Source: an uncultured Lachnospiraceae bacterium (GTDB lineage Bacteria > Bacillota > Clostridia > Lachnospirales > Lachnospiraceae). From it: DNA of 44,161 nucleotides. The notes beneath the pieces are model-generated. The model searched no databases. It worked only from the letters and a program-made list of their open reading frames with translations, and was not told the origin of the DNA. The stretch lies in the NCBI GenBank assembly GCA_902802515.1, contig CADCMM010000009.1:1-44161 (forward strand). Reading direction: 5' to 3'. This document shows, one piece after another, positions 8,467 through 15,920 of this stretch (positions are counted from its first letter, which is position 1; every line of letters starts with the position of its first letter). The position numbers and the translations under genes were made by a program.

Positions 8467-9168
8467 ATGAAAGAAATGAATACACATTTTGCTGAAAAAG
8501 CATTGAAAACCACAACAGTTTTAACATTTTTTGTTGCAGGCTTCGAAATGTTCCGATGCTGCCTGAATTTCAAAGAAGGAATGAACTTACTGGACGTCGC
8601 AAGCTTTGTGAGCGCAGATATGGGGATGTTCTGCTTTATTTTCATCTTTGGGAACCTGGTGCTTCTTCCCTCGGCAGTAATGCTGTATAAGCAAAGCGGT
8701 ATAAGTCTTAAAGATGAGATTTATGATAAGAACACGTTAGGGACAGATGTGCTGATCGGTATCGTTTTGGCGATCCTGTCTTCGCTGGTTTCCCTGGTTT
8801 TTTCTTTTACCAGCATGGGAAGAACAAGCCTTGCATATTCAGGCACAAGGGATGCAGCAGTTGGAACAATACTTTTACAGATTGTTGCGCTTGTTTTTGT
8901 GAGCGGAATTTGCAAGGAGATTTTTTACAGGGGTTTTGCAAAGAATTTTTGCGGAAGCATATTTGGAGAACTCCCAGCGCTTTTGCTCTTTAATTTAATG
9001 TTCGGGCTTCTTGACTGGTACAATATGGGTGCATCATTCGTTTCCGGCCTCCTTTGGATATGGGGATACAGGAAACGGAAACATCTGATTGTCCCAATGA
9101 TTGCTCATGGCGGGGCGAATCTGATCGGGATTATATTCAATGTTCTTACGGCGGGAATGTTTCACTGA
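8467..9168 (+). CDS. CPBP-family (Abi/CAAX protease-like) membrane protein with altered active site
   Basis: A 233-residue protein with about seven predicted membrane helices, resembling the CPBP group of intramembrane glutamic proteases. The first motif, normally EExxxR, is K150-E151-IFY-R155, so the first Glu is Lys. The second, normally FxxxH, is F179-GLL-D183, so His is Asp. The third, HxxxN, is intact (H214, N218). It may be a non-proteolytic relative or use different residues. CGGAGGTGG stands seven bases before the ATG. The Crp/Fnr-type gene starts 21 bases after it. Confidence 0.75.
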   Translation: MKEMNTHFAEKALKTTTVLTFFVAGFEMFRCCLNFKEGMNLLDVASFVSADMGMFCFIFIFGNLVLLPSAVMLYKQSGISLKDEIYDKNTLGTDVLIGIVLAILSSLVSLVFSFTSMGRTSLAYSGTRDAAVGTILLQIVALVFVSGICKEIFYRGFAKNFCGSIFGELPALLLFNLMFGLLDWYNMGASFVSGLLWIWGYRKRKHLIVPMIAHGGANLIGIIFNVLTAGMFH

Positions 9169-9189
9169 TCCGTAGGGGAGTAGTGTATT

Positions 9190-9789
9190 ATGCAAAAGGG
9201 ATATATAATAGAACAGTTAAATGAGTTTGCGGCAAAGCACGGCGTAAACTTTGAGAGTGAACTGCTAAATGAGTTGGTGAGTATCTCGACCTTCCAGGTA
9301 GTGCCCAAAGGTAAGATGCTTCAGAGTATCGGTGAAAAAACAGATGTTTCGGGAATTGTGCTGAGCGGGATCACGAGAAGTTATTATCTTGATAATGATG
9401 GGAATGATATTACAAAAGGCTTTGCGGTTGAAGGAACATTCTGCATGGACGCGGGAATGTTGGGGTTTACAGAAAACATATGTATGTGTGAAACCTTAGA
9501 AGAGACCACGATCATGTTTTTCGAGACTCAGAAGATTAAATGTCTGATAGACGGAAGTGACTCGCTAAAGTCTGTATGGATGAAACTGTTAGAAAACGCG
9601 CTTCGGCACAAGATGTACAGAGAGAGCACCTTTTTGCTGGAGAATGCAACGGAGAGATATCTTCATTTCAGAGAGCGATATCCGGATCTTGCGGGGCGTG
9701 TGGCGCAGCAGTATATAGCGACGTATCTTGGCATAACGCCGGAATCCCTCAGCAGGATCAGAAAGGCGCTGAGAGAAGAGACGGAATGA
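9190..9789 (+). CDS. Crp/Fnr-family transcriptional regulator
   Basis: A 199-residue regulator with an N-terminal cyclic-nucleotide-binding-type beta-roll (about 25-125) and a C-terminal helix-turn-helix (about 178-195, VAQQYIATYLGITPESLSRI). The DNA-binding domain is short and of the type common in low-GC bacteria that lack cAMP. Cysteines cluster at 95, 98 and 100 (FCMD...CMC), which might sense redox or metal, but there is no N-terminal Fnr-type Cys cluster. GGGGAG lies before the ATG. It is followed after 58 bases by the flavoprotein gene and may control it or the Rnf-NrfA operon; neither is shown by the sequence. Confidence 0.82.
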   Translation: MQKGYIIEQLNEFAAKHGVNFESELLNELVSISTFQVVPKGKMLQSIGEKTDVSGIVLSGITRSYYLDNDGNDITKGFAVEGTFCMDAGMLGFTENICMCETLEETTIMFFETQKIKCLIDGSDSLKSVWMKLLENALRHKMYRESTFLLENATERYLHFRERYPDLAGRVAQQYIATYLGITPESLSRIRKALREETE

Positions 9790-9847
9790 TGACCATGAGT
9801 GGGATATTATCGGTCGTCTTTAAAGAAAAGCAGAGGAGGGACTTGTG

Positions 9848-10699
9848 ATGATTTATGATACTGCGGTCATAGGGACAGGACCGGCAGGAGTGTCAGCGGC
9901 TCTGAACCTCAAAATACATGAAAAGAATTTTATCTGGATAGGGAGTAAAAACCTGAGCGACAAAATAACGAAAGCAGAGAGGATTTCCAATTATCCCGGT
10001 TTTATACATCCCACCGGCGCACAGTTAAATGAGGCGTTTAAAATGCAGATTGAAGAGATGGGCATTGAGATCACCGAAGCGATGGTGAACGCGATCTATC
10101 CTATGGGAGACCACTATGCCCTTGCGGCAGGCGCGGACTTTTTTGAGGCGCGAACCATCATACTGACCACCGGCGTTGTAAACCGAAATGTGCTGCCTGG
10201 GGAAAGTGCGCTGGTAGGACGCGGAGTAAGTTATTGCGCCACCTGTGACGGCGGGCTCTACAGAAACAGAACTATTGCGGTCATCTGCAGTAACCGCAGA
10301 TTTGAACATGAGGTAAAATATCTCTCCGAGCTGGCGGAAAAGGTGTACTATTTCCCGGGTTATAAAGAGGTTGGCGAACTGGCGGATAATGTGGAGACTA
10401 TGGGCACGCGGGCAGCCAGAATAGAGGGAGAAGAACGGGTATCCGCAGTAGGATTATCGGATGGAACTTCCCTGACGGTGGACGGGATCTTTATTCTGAG
10501 AGATTCCATATCCCTTGGCACTTTGCTTCCGGGACTGCAGACAAAAGACGGCCATATTGCAGTGGACAGGACGATGGCTACTAACCTGCCGGGCTGTTTC
10601 GCGGCAGGTGACTGCACAGGACGGCCGTATCAGTACACCAAAGCAGTGGGAGAAGGCAATGTTGCCGCCCACAGTGTGATCGAATATCTGGCAAAATAA
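9848..10699 (+). CDS. Thioredoxin-reductase-like flavoprotein lacking NADPH-binding motifs
   Basis: A 283-residue flavin disulfide reductase. The FAD-binding turn is GTGPAG (9-14), the redox-active pair is C130-A-T-C133, and the second FAD motif is GCFAAGDCTG near the C-terminus, all as in thioredoxin reductases. The middle domain, which should carry GGGxSA and HRRxxxR for NADPH, instead reads VICSNRRFEHEV and, further on, YYFPGYKEV, so both NADPH signatures are gone and the protein is about 30 residues shorter than usual. Pyridine-nucleotide-independent thioredoxin reductases driven by ferredoxin are known from clostridia, and this protein fits that pattern. The ATG at 9848 follows AGGAGG. 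It lies just before the Rnf operon. Confidence 0.82.
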   Translation: MIYDTAVIGTGPAGVSAALNLKIHEKNFIWIGSKNLSDKITKAERISNYPGFIHPTGAQLNEAFKMQIEEMGIEITEAMVNAIYPMGDHYALAAGADFFEARTIILTTGVVNRNVLPGESALVGRGVSYCATCDGGLYRNRTIAVICSNRRFEHEVKYLSELAEKVYYFPGYKEVGELADNVETMGTRAARIEGEERVSAVGLSDGTSLTVDGIFILRDSISLGTLLPGLQTKDGHIAVDRTMATNLPGCFAAGDCTGRPYQYTKAVGEGNVAAHSVIEYLAK

Positions 10700-10702
10700 T
10701 GG

Positions 10703-10783
10703 AAGGCCGCCGCGCTAAGGGGCTGTCGCACTTAATGATGCAATAAAATGCTTCGTGCGACAGCCCTTTCGCGCGGCGGCCTT
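10703..10783 (+). terminator. Large two-part hairpin, probable terminator
   Basis: The outer stem pairs AAGGCCGCCGCGC (10703-10715) with GCGCGGCGGCCTT (10771-10783), 13 perfect pairs. Within it, GGGCTGTCGCAC (10720-10731) pairs with GTGCGACAGCCC (10755-10766), 12 perfect pairs. Only a short T-run (TTTT) follows. It would stop transcription from the flavoprotein gene before the Rnf promoter. Its size and two nested perfect stems look like a repeated intergenic element rather than an ordinary terminator. Confidence 0.75.
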
Positions 10784-10800
10784 TTCTGCGTTGTTTGCAT

Positions 10801-10848
10801 AATATGTCAGAAAACTATATTTACATAAAAAACATATTCTGATAAAAT
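10801..10848 (+). promoter_or_regulatory. Promoter of the Rnf-NrfA operon with flanking repeats
   Basis: TTTACA (10820-10825), 17 bases, then TAAAAT (10843-10848) forms a good sigma-A promoter about 50 bases before rnfC. AATATGT (10801-10807) and ACATATT (10832-10838) are inverted copies, and TCAGAA (10807-10812) and TTCTGA (10837-10842) are another inverted pair, so both arms contain the same two words. The right arm lies between the -35 and -10 boxes. A regulator, perhaps redox- or nitrite-responsive, could bind there; this is inference. Confidence 0.6.
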
Positions 10849-10899
10849 TAATTATGTTTCGTTATTAAAAAGTTATCTATCGGAAATGAAGGGGTGGAT

Positions 10900-12252
10900 A
10901 TGGCAAAACACACATTTCGCGGCGGCGTGCATCCGAAAGAGTGGAAAGAGCTGAGCAGGGATGTGCCGCTGTGTGAGGTAAACCCGAAGGGGGAAATGGT
11001 TTTTTTGCTGGCACAGCATATTGGGAAACCGGCAAAGGCTATAGTAAAAAAGAATGATACGGTTTTGGTGGGACAGATCATCGCGCAGGCAGATGGCTTT
11101 GTCTCTGCCAACATTGCCTGTTCCTGTTCGGGAACGGTGAAGGCAATTGAAAAACGGCGCACGGTATCCGGGGCAATGAGCGAATGTATTGTGGTGGAGA
11201 ATGACGGCGAGTACCGAAAAACCGAAGGATTTGGGGAACGGGAAGAACTCTCTAAGATCAGCGGGGAGGAGATCCTGAAACGGATTCAGGAAGCGGGGAT
11301 CGTTGGACTTGGCGGGGCAGGATTTCCCACTCATGTGAAACTGGCACCGAAAGATCCGTCGGCTATCCGCTATCTGATTGCCAATGGAGCGGAGTGTGAG
11401 CCATACCTTACCTGCAACGATCAGCTGATGCGTAGGAAGGCACAGGAGATCATAGAGGGGATAGAGGTGATGCTCCGGCTGTTTCCCGGCGCAGAGGGAG
11501 TGGTGGCCATCGAAAAGAATAAACCGGAAGCCATTGCTGCCATGGAGCAGGCAGCGTCCGGAAACGACCGCATCAGGGTACTTGGGCTGCCCGCCAAATA
11601 TCCGCAGGGCGGAGAGAGGAGTCTGATCCAGGTAATTGCAGGGGTTGATTATCCGGTCACCATGCTCCCTGCGGACATCGGCTGTATTGTAGAAAATGTA
11701 GGAACAATTTATGCGATCCAGCGGGCGGTACTTTACCGGGAACCGTTATATTCGCATGTCATGACGGTGACCGGGGACGCAGTGAAGAATCCGGGGAATT
11801 TTATCGTTCGGGATGGGACAAGCTTTGCCAGCCTGCTTGAGATGGCGGGCGGTCTGAGGGAAGGCGTGAAATTGAAAAAAGCTCTGGCCGGAGGTCCTAT
11901 GATGGGGGTCGCGCTCAGTACGCTTCAAGTTCCGGTGCAAAAAAATAACAATGCTCTGACGATACTTTCATTTGATGAGAATGAAAAGGCGCAGCAGCAG
12001 ATGACAGCCTGCCTGAGGTGCGGCCGGTGCACTACCGTCTGTCCTATGGGGCTGATGCCCCAGATGATGGCAGCGGCGGCTCAGTCAAAAGACTGGGAGC
12101 GGTACGAGAAGAAGTTGTACGGACTGGAATGTATATCCTGCGGTTCCTGCACGTTTATCTGTCCCGCCAAACGACCGCTGACACAGGTATTTAAACAGGC
12201 GAAAGCAGAAATTATGGCACTAAAACGTGCAAAAGCGGGAGGTGCGAAATGA
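10900..12252 (+). CDS. rnfC: Rnf complex subunit C (ferredoxin/NAD oxidoreductase side)
   Basis: This 450-residue peripheral subunit binds NAD(H) and FMN on the cytoplasmic side of the Rnf complex, which couples electron flow between reduced ferredoxin and NAD to ion pumping. After an N-terminal barrel-like region come the NuoF-like nucleotide-binding part (GIVGLGGAGFPTHVK and NGAECEPYL) and an SLBB-like region. Two [4Fe-4S] motifs follow: C371-x2-C374-x2-C377-x3-C381 and C411-x2-C414-x2-C417-x3-C421. ATG at 10900 has AAGGGG five bases upstream and is preferred over GTG at 10894. The next gene overlaps its stop by four bases (ATGA). Confidence 0.96.
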   Translation: MAKHTFRGGVHPKEWKELSRDVPLCEVNPKGEMVFLLAQHIGKPAKAIVKKNDTVLVGQIIAQADGFVSANIACSCSGTVKAIEKRRTVSGAMSECIVVENDGEYRKTEGFGEREELSKISGEEILKRIQEAGIVGLGGAGFPTHVKLAPKDPSAIRYLIANGAECEPYLTCNDQLMRRKAQEIIEGIEVMLRLFPGAEGVVAIEKNKPEAIAAMEQAASGNDRIRVLGLPAKYPQGGERSLIQVIAGVDYPVTMLPADIGCIVENVGTIYAIQRAVLYREPLYSHVMTVTGDAVKNPGNFIVRDGTSFASLLEMAGGLREGVKLKKALAGGPMMGVALSTLQVPVQKNNNALTILSFDENEKAQQQMTACLRCGRCTTVCPMGLMPQMMAAAAQSKDWERYEKKLYGLECISCGSCTFICPAKRPLTQVFKQAKAEIMALKRAKAGGAK

Positions 12253-13826
12253 ATACAGTGCTGAATATTTCCCCTGGTCCGCATACCAGGGACAGATGGA
12301 CAACGCCGTTTATTATGCGGATGGTGATTCTGGCGCTGCTTCCCGCAGCGGTGATGGGGGTCGCGGTCAATGGAGTCAATGCCCTGCTTATCATCTTATC
12401 TTCGGTGATAACGGCAGTCGTCACGGAATATCTGTTTGACCGGATCTGTCATAAACCCAATACTGTTCTGGACGGAAGCGCGGTGATCACCGGACTTATG
12501 CTGGCTCTTATGCTTCCGCCCAGTTCACCTTTATATGTTCCGGTACTTGGTTCCCTGTTTGCAATTCTGGTTGCGAAATGCTGCTTTGGCGGATTGGGAA
12601 AGAATTTTATCAATCCGGCGCTGGCCGGACGGTGCTTTTTGCTGATTTCTTTCAGTAATACAGTGACTACCTTTGCCGTGGACGGAGTGTCGGCTGCCAC
12701 GCCGCTTTCAGAACTGAAGGCGGGAAGAGCCGTGAATATCACGCAGATGTTCCTTGGGACATCCAATGGCGTGATCGGCAGTTCGATTCTGGCATTGCTG
12801 ATCGGGGGACTGGCACTTTGGGCGTTTGGTATCATCCACGGAGAGATCTGTTTTTCCATTCTGATCTCTTTTACCGTGTTTTTGGCGCTGTTCGGAGGAC
12901 AAGGGCCGGATCCGAAGTTTCTTTTGGCTCATTTGTGCGGCGGCGGGGTAGTCATGGGGGCGTTTTTTATGGCTACCGATTATACCACATCTCCGGTGAG
13001 CAGGATGGGGCAGGTGGTGTACGGTGTCCTGATCGGCGTACTGGGAGCCATGTTCCGCGTGTTTGGAGGAGCTGCGGATTCTTTCAGTTATTCCATTATC
13101 ATCGCCAATCTGGTTGTTCCGCTGATCGATCTGTTCCTTGTTCCGAAACCGTATGCTTACCGGTCTGCAGCGATAGCTGCCCGGAGCGGAAATGAGAGAA
13201 AAACGCTTCGGGAGAGAATACCGGTTCCGGTGCTCGTGCTGGCAGTTATTACGCTGGCGTCAGGCGTAGCTCTCAGCGGCGTTTATACTATGACGAAGGA
13301 TGAAATTGAAGAGCAGAAGCTGGCGGCCAGCGCCGCTTCTTATCTGGAAGTCTGCCCCGGCGCGCAGACATTTGAAAAAGACGAGAAGATGGATCAGGTG
13401 ATCGCGGATCAAAATGGTGAGGTGTATGGTTCCGGCTTTGGAAGAGTACATATCAATTCCGCCGTTATTGGAAAGGATTCTTCCGGCAATACCGTGGGTT
13501 ATGTGATCAGTGTCACCAGCTCGGACGGTTATGATGGGGATATTACCCTCTCTCTGGGACTGAGTCCGGAAGGAGCAGTGAATGGAATCTCATTCACTCA
13601 GCTGAATGAGACCCCCGGTATGGGCATGCGGTGCGCGGAGCCGGAGTTTAAAGACCAGTTTGCCGGACGGACCGTGCCCGCTTTCCTGCTGAATAAAGAG
13701 GGCAGTGCCTCCTCAGAAGATGAAATTGATTCGGTATCGGGTGCTTCTACCACGTCCGGAGCCGTTGTCAATGCAGTGAATGCCGGTCTGGATTTCTTCC
13801 GCACCAATATGAAGGGAGGGGAATGA
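12249..13826 (+). CDS. rnfD: Fused Rnf complex subunits D and G
   Basis: One 525-residue open frame encodes two usually separate subunits. Residues 1 to about 305 are RnfD, with about nine membrane helices, the probable covalent FMN-threonine site SAAT (T151, in DGVSAATPL) and MATDYTTSP at 241-249. Residues about 325-525 are RnfG: one membrane helix (324-345) and an extracytoplasmic domain ending in the FMN-attachment motif SGAST (T501). A short charged linker (ARSGNERKTLRER, 311-323) joins them. The order C-D-G-E-A-B of clostridial rnf operons is kept, with D and G merged. No stop or frameshift separates the halves. The gene overlaps rnfC by four bases and leads straight into rnfE. Confidence 0.94.
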   Translation: MNTVLNISPGPHTRDRWTTPFIMRMVILALLPAAVMGVAVNGVNALLIILSSVITAVVTEYLFDRICHKPNTVLDGSAVITGLMLALMLPPSSPLYVPVLGSLFAILVAKCCFGGLGKNFINPALAGRCFLLISFSNTVTTFAVDGVSAATPLSELKAGRAVNITQMFLGTSNGVIGSSILALLIGGLALWAFGIIHGEICFSILISFTVFLALFGGQGPDPKFLLAHLCGGGVVMGAFFMATDYTTSPVSRMGQVVYGVLIGVLGAMFRVFGGAADSFSYSIIIANLVVPLIDLFLVPKPYAYRSAAIAARSGNERKTLRERIPVPVLVLAVITLASGVALSGVYTMTKDEIEEQKLAASAASYLEVCPGAQTFEKDEKMDQVIADQNGEVYGSGFGRVHINSAVIGKDSSGNTVGYVISVTSSDGYDGDITLSLGLSPEGAVNGISFTQLNETPGMGMRCAEPEFKDQFAGRTVPAFLLNKEGSASSEDEIDSVSGASTTSGAVVNAVNAGLDFFRTNMKGGE

Positions 13827-13827
13827 G

Positions 13828-14508
13828 ATGAATCAATATGTGGAACGTCTGTACAATGGGATCATCAAGGAAAATCCTACGCTGATTCTGATGCTGGGTA
13901 TGTGTCCTACACTGGCGGTTTCCACCAGGGCCATGAATGGTATCGGGATGGGATTGTCTACAATGGCGGTTCTGATATTATCTAATCTGGTGATCTCCCT
14001 GCTGCGCAAGGTGATACCGGATGCGGTAAGGCTTCCTTCGTATATTGTGATCGTAGCGTCTCTGGTAACAGTGACAGAATTGCTGATCGAAGCGTATTTG
14101 CCTTCTCTGTATGACGCGCTTGGTATTTATATCCCTCTGATTGTAGTAAACTGCATTATCCTTGGCCGGGCGGAGGCATATGCCAACAAAGTGCCCCCTG
14201 CTCTGGCGGCTATGGACGGTATCGGCATGGGGCTGGGATTTACGGCAGCGCTGACCATGGCCGGGCTGATCCGGGAAGTTCTTGGAAACGGAACGGCATT
14301 CGGGTTTCAGGTTTTGCCGGAAAGTGTAGAGCCGATCGGTATTTTTGTACAGCCTCCGGGAGCGTTTCTTGTGATCGCGCTCATAATCGCGATACAGAAT
14401 GCGCTGGGGATCCGCAGCCGTCAGAGAAAACTGGTGGAGAGCTGCGACGGATGCTGCGGGACATGCGCGTCTTCCTGTGATAGAGTGCGAGAGGGGGCTG
14501 CAAAATGA
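13828..14508 (+). CDS. rnfE: Rnf complex subunit E
   Basis: A 226-residue membrane subunit with six predicted helices, paired with RnfA in the core of the complex, where the two are thought to coordinate an iron-sulfur centre in the membrane. The family regions NPTLILMLGMCPTLAVST near the N-terminus and GIYIPLIVVNCIILGRAEA in the middle are clear. The C-terminal tail is unusual: five cysteines at 206, 209, 210, 213 and 217 (CDGCCGTCASSC). Such a CxxCCxxC tail could bind metal or an iron-sulfur cluster. The start follows the D-G gene by one base and the stop overlaps rnfA by four. Confidence 0.95.
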   Translation: MNQYVERLYNGIIKENPTLILMLGMCPTLAVSTRAMNGIGMGLSTMAVLILSNLVISLLRKVIPDAVRLPSYIVIVASLVTVTELLIEAYLPSLYDALGIYIPLIVVNCIILGRAEAYANKVPPALAAMDGIGMGLGFTAALTMAGLIREVLGNGTAFGFQVLPESVEPIGIFVQPPGAFLVIALIIAIQNALGIRSRQRKLVESCDGCCGTCASSCDRVREGAAK

Positions 14509-15083
14509 AAAATCTGATATTAATTGTAGTTGCCGGAGCGCTGATCAACAATGTGGTGTTAAATCAGTTCCTCGGGATCTGTTCCTTTCTGGGCGTGTCA
14601 AAACAAATGAAGGCGTCTGCAAGCCTTGGCGGCGCGGTGATTTTTGTCATTACGGTTGCTTCCGGGGTGGCAAGCCTTCTGTATGACTATGTGCTGAAAC
14701 CGTTCGACCTCGACTATATGAAGACCATCGTGTTTATCCTGGTGATCGCGGCGCTGGTTCAGATCGTAGAAATGTTCCTGAAGAAAACGTCGCCGGCCAT
14801 GTATAAGGCGCTGGGTATTTACCTTCCGCTCATCACCACGAACTGTGCCGTGTTGGGCGTGGCGCTTACCAATGTTCAGAATGGCTACAACTTCATTGAA
14901 AGTGTGCTTTCCGGGTTTGGCACTGCAGTGGGGTACACCATCGCGATCGTGCTGCTGGCAGGCATCCGCAGCAGGATCAATGAGGAAGATATTCCGGCTC
15001 CGCTTCGCGGCGCTCCCATTGTCCTGATCAGCGCCGCGCTGATGTCTATCGCGTTTATGGGCTTTCCCGGATTATCGTTCTGA
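14505..15083 (+). CDS. rnfA: Rnf complex subunit A
   Basis: A 192-residue membrane protein with six predicted helices, homologous to RnfE and NqrD/E. The characteristic stretches are NNVVLNQFLGICSFLGVS in the first helix region and GIYLPLITTNCAVLGVAL in the fourth, each with the conserved cysteine thought to ligate the intramembrane cluster. Start and rnfE stop overlap (ATGA), so translation is probably coupled. RnfB follows after 12 bases. Confidence 0.96.
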   Translation: MKNLILIVVAGALINNVVLNQFLGICSFLGVSKQMKASASLGGAVIFVITVASGVASLLYDYVLKPFDLDYMKTIVFILVIAALVQIVEMFLKKTSPAMYKALGIYLPLITTNCAVLGVALTNVQNGYNFIESVLSGFGTAVGYTIAIVLLAGIRSRINEEDIPAPLRGAPIVLISAALMSIAFMGFPGLSF

Positions 15084-15095
15084 GAGGGGGTCAAT

Positions 15096-15920
15096 ATGTT
15101 GGGGATTATAATTGCAACGGTGATGATCACGATCATCGGAATTGTCGTGGGAACAGGTTTGGTCTATACCGCGAAGAAATTTTATGTGGAAGCGGATCCC
15201 AGGGAAATAAAAGTCCGGGAATGTCTGCCGGGAAATAACTGCGGCGCCTGCGGGTATGCCGGCTGTGACGCGGTGGCGGCAGCCATTGTGAAAGGGGATG
15301 CTCCGGTCAATGCCTGCCCCGTAGGAGGCGCGTCGGTCACCGAAAAGATCGGTGAGATAATGGGAACAAGCGCAGACGCGCAGGAAAGAAAAACTGCGTT
15401 TGTGCGATGCGCAGGAACCTGTGAAGTTACGCATGACCAGGGAAACTATATTGGGATCAGAGACTGCCGGAGCGCGGTACTGTCGGGAATGAATGTCACA
15501 GAATGCAGTTACGGCTGCCTGGGCTATGGCTCCTGCGTATCGGTCTGTCCGCAGAATGCGATCTCTGTAAAAGACGGGGCGGCGGTGGTGGATCCATCCC
15601 GGTGTATCGGCTGCGGCCTCTGCTGCAAGGCCTGTCCGAGAGGGCTGATCGAGTTGGTTCCCGAGAGCAGGAAAGTGCGCGTGCAGTGCTCTAACCGGGA
15701 CAAAGGAGCGCAGGTGAAAGCGGTCTGTTCCGCCGGATGTATCGGCTGTATGCTCTGTACCAGACAGTGTGAATTCGACGCCATTACAGTAACAGACAAT
15801 CTGGCGAAGGTGAATTATGCTAACTGCACGCAGTGCGGAAAATGCGCGGACAAGTGTCCGGTAAAGGCGATCACGCCGCCGGCATCAAAACGTGATAATA
15901 TGAATGGGGAGCGAAAATGA
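15096..15920 (+). CDS. rnfB: Rnf complex subunit B, polyferredoxin
   Basis: A 274-residue subunit that accepts electrons from ferredoxin. It has one N-terminal membrane anchor (about 2-26), then the RnfB Fe-S domain with NNCGACGYAGCDA and a later ACPVGG. Cys-rich segments follow: CSYGCLGYGSCVSVCP, CIGCGLCCKACP, GCIGCMLCTRQC and CTQCGKCADKCP, which should bind several [4Fe-4S] clusters. It ends the rnf set and overlaps the nrfA start by four bases, so the nitrite reductase is translationally linked to this subunit. Confidence 0.96.
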   Translation: MLGIIIATVMITIIGIVVGTGLVYTAKKFYVEADPREIKVRECLPGNNCGACGYAGCDAVAAAIVKGDAPVNACPVGGASVTEKIGEIMGTSADAQERKTAFVRCAGTCEVTHDQGNYIGIRDCRSAVLSGMNVTECSYGCLGYGSCVSVCPQNAISVKDGAAVVDPSRCIGCGLCCKACPRGLIELVPESRKVRVQCSNRDKGAQVKAVCSAGCIGCMLCTRQCEFDAITVTDNLAKVNYANCTQCGKCADKCPVKAITPPASKRDNMNGERK

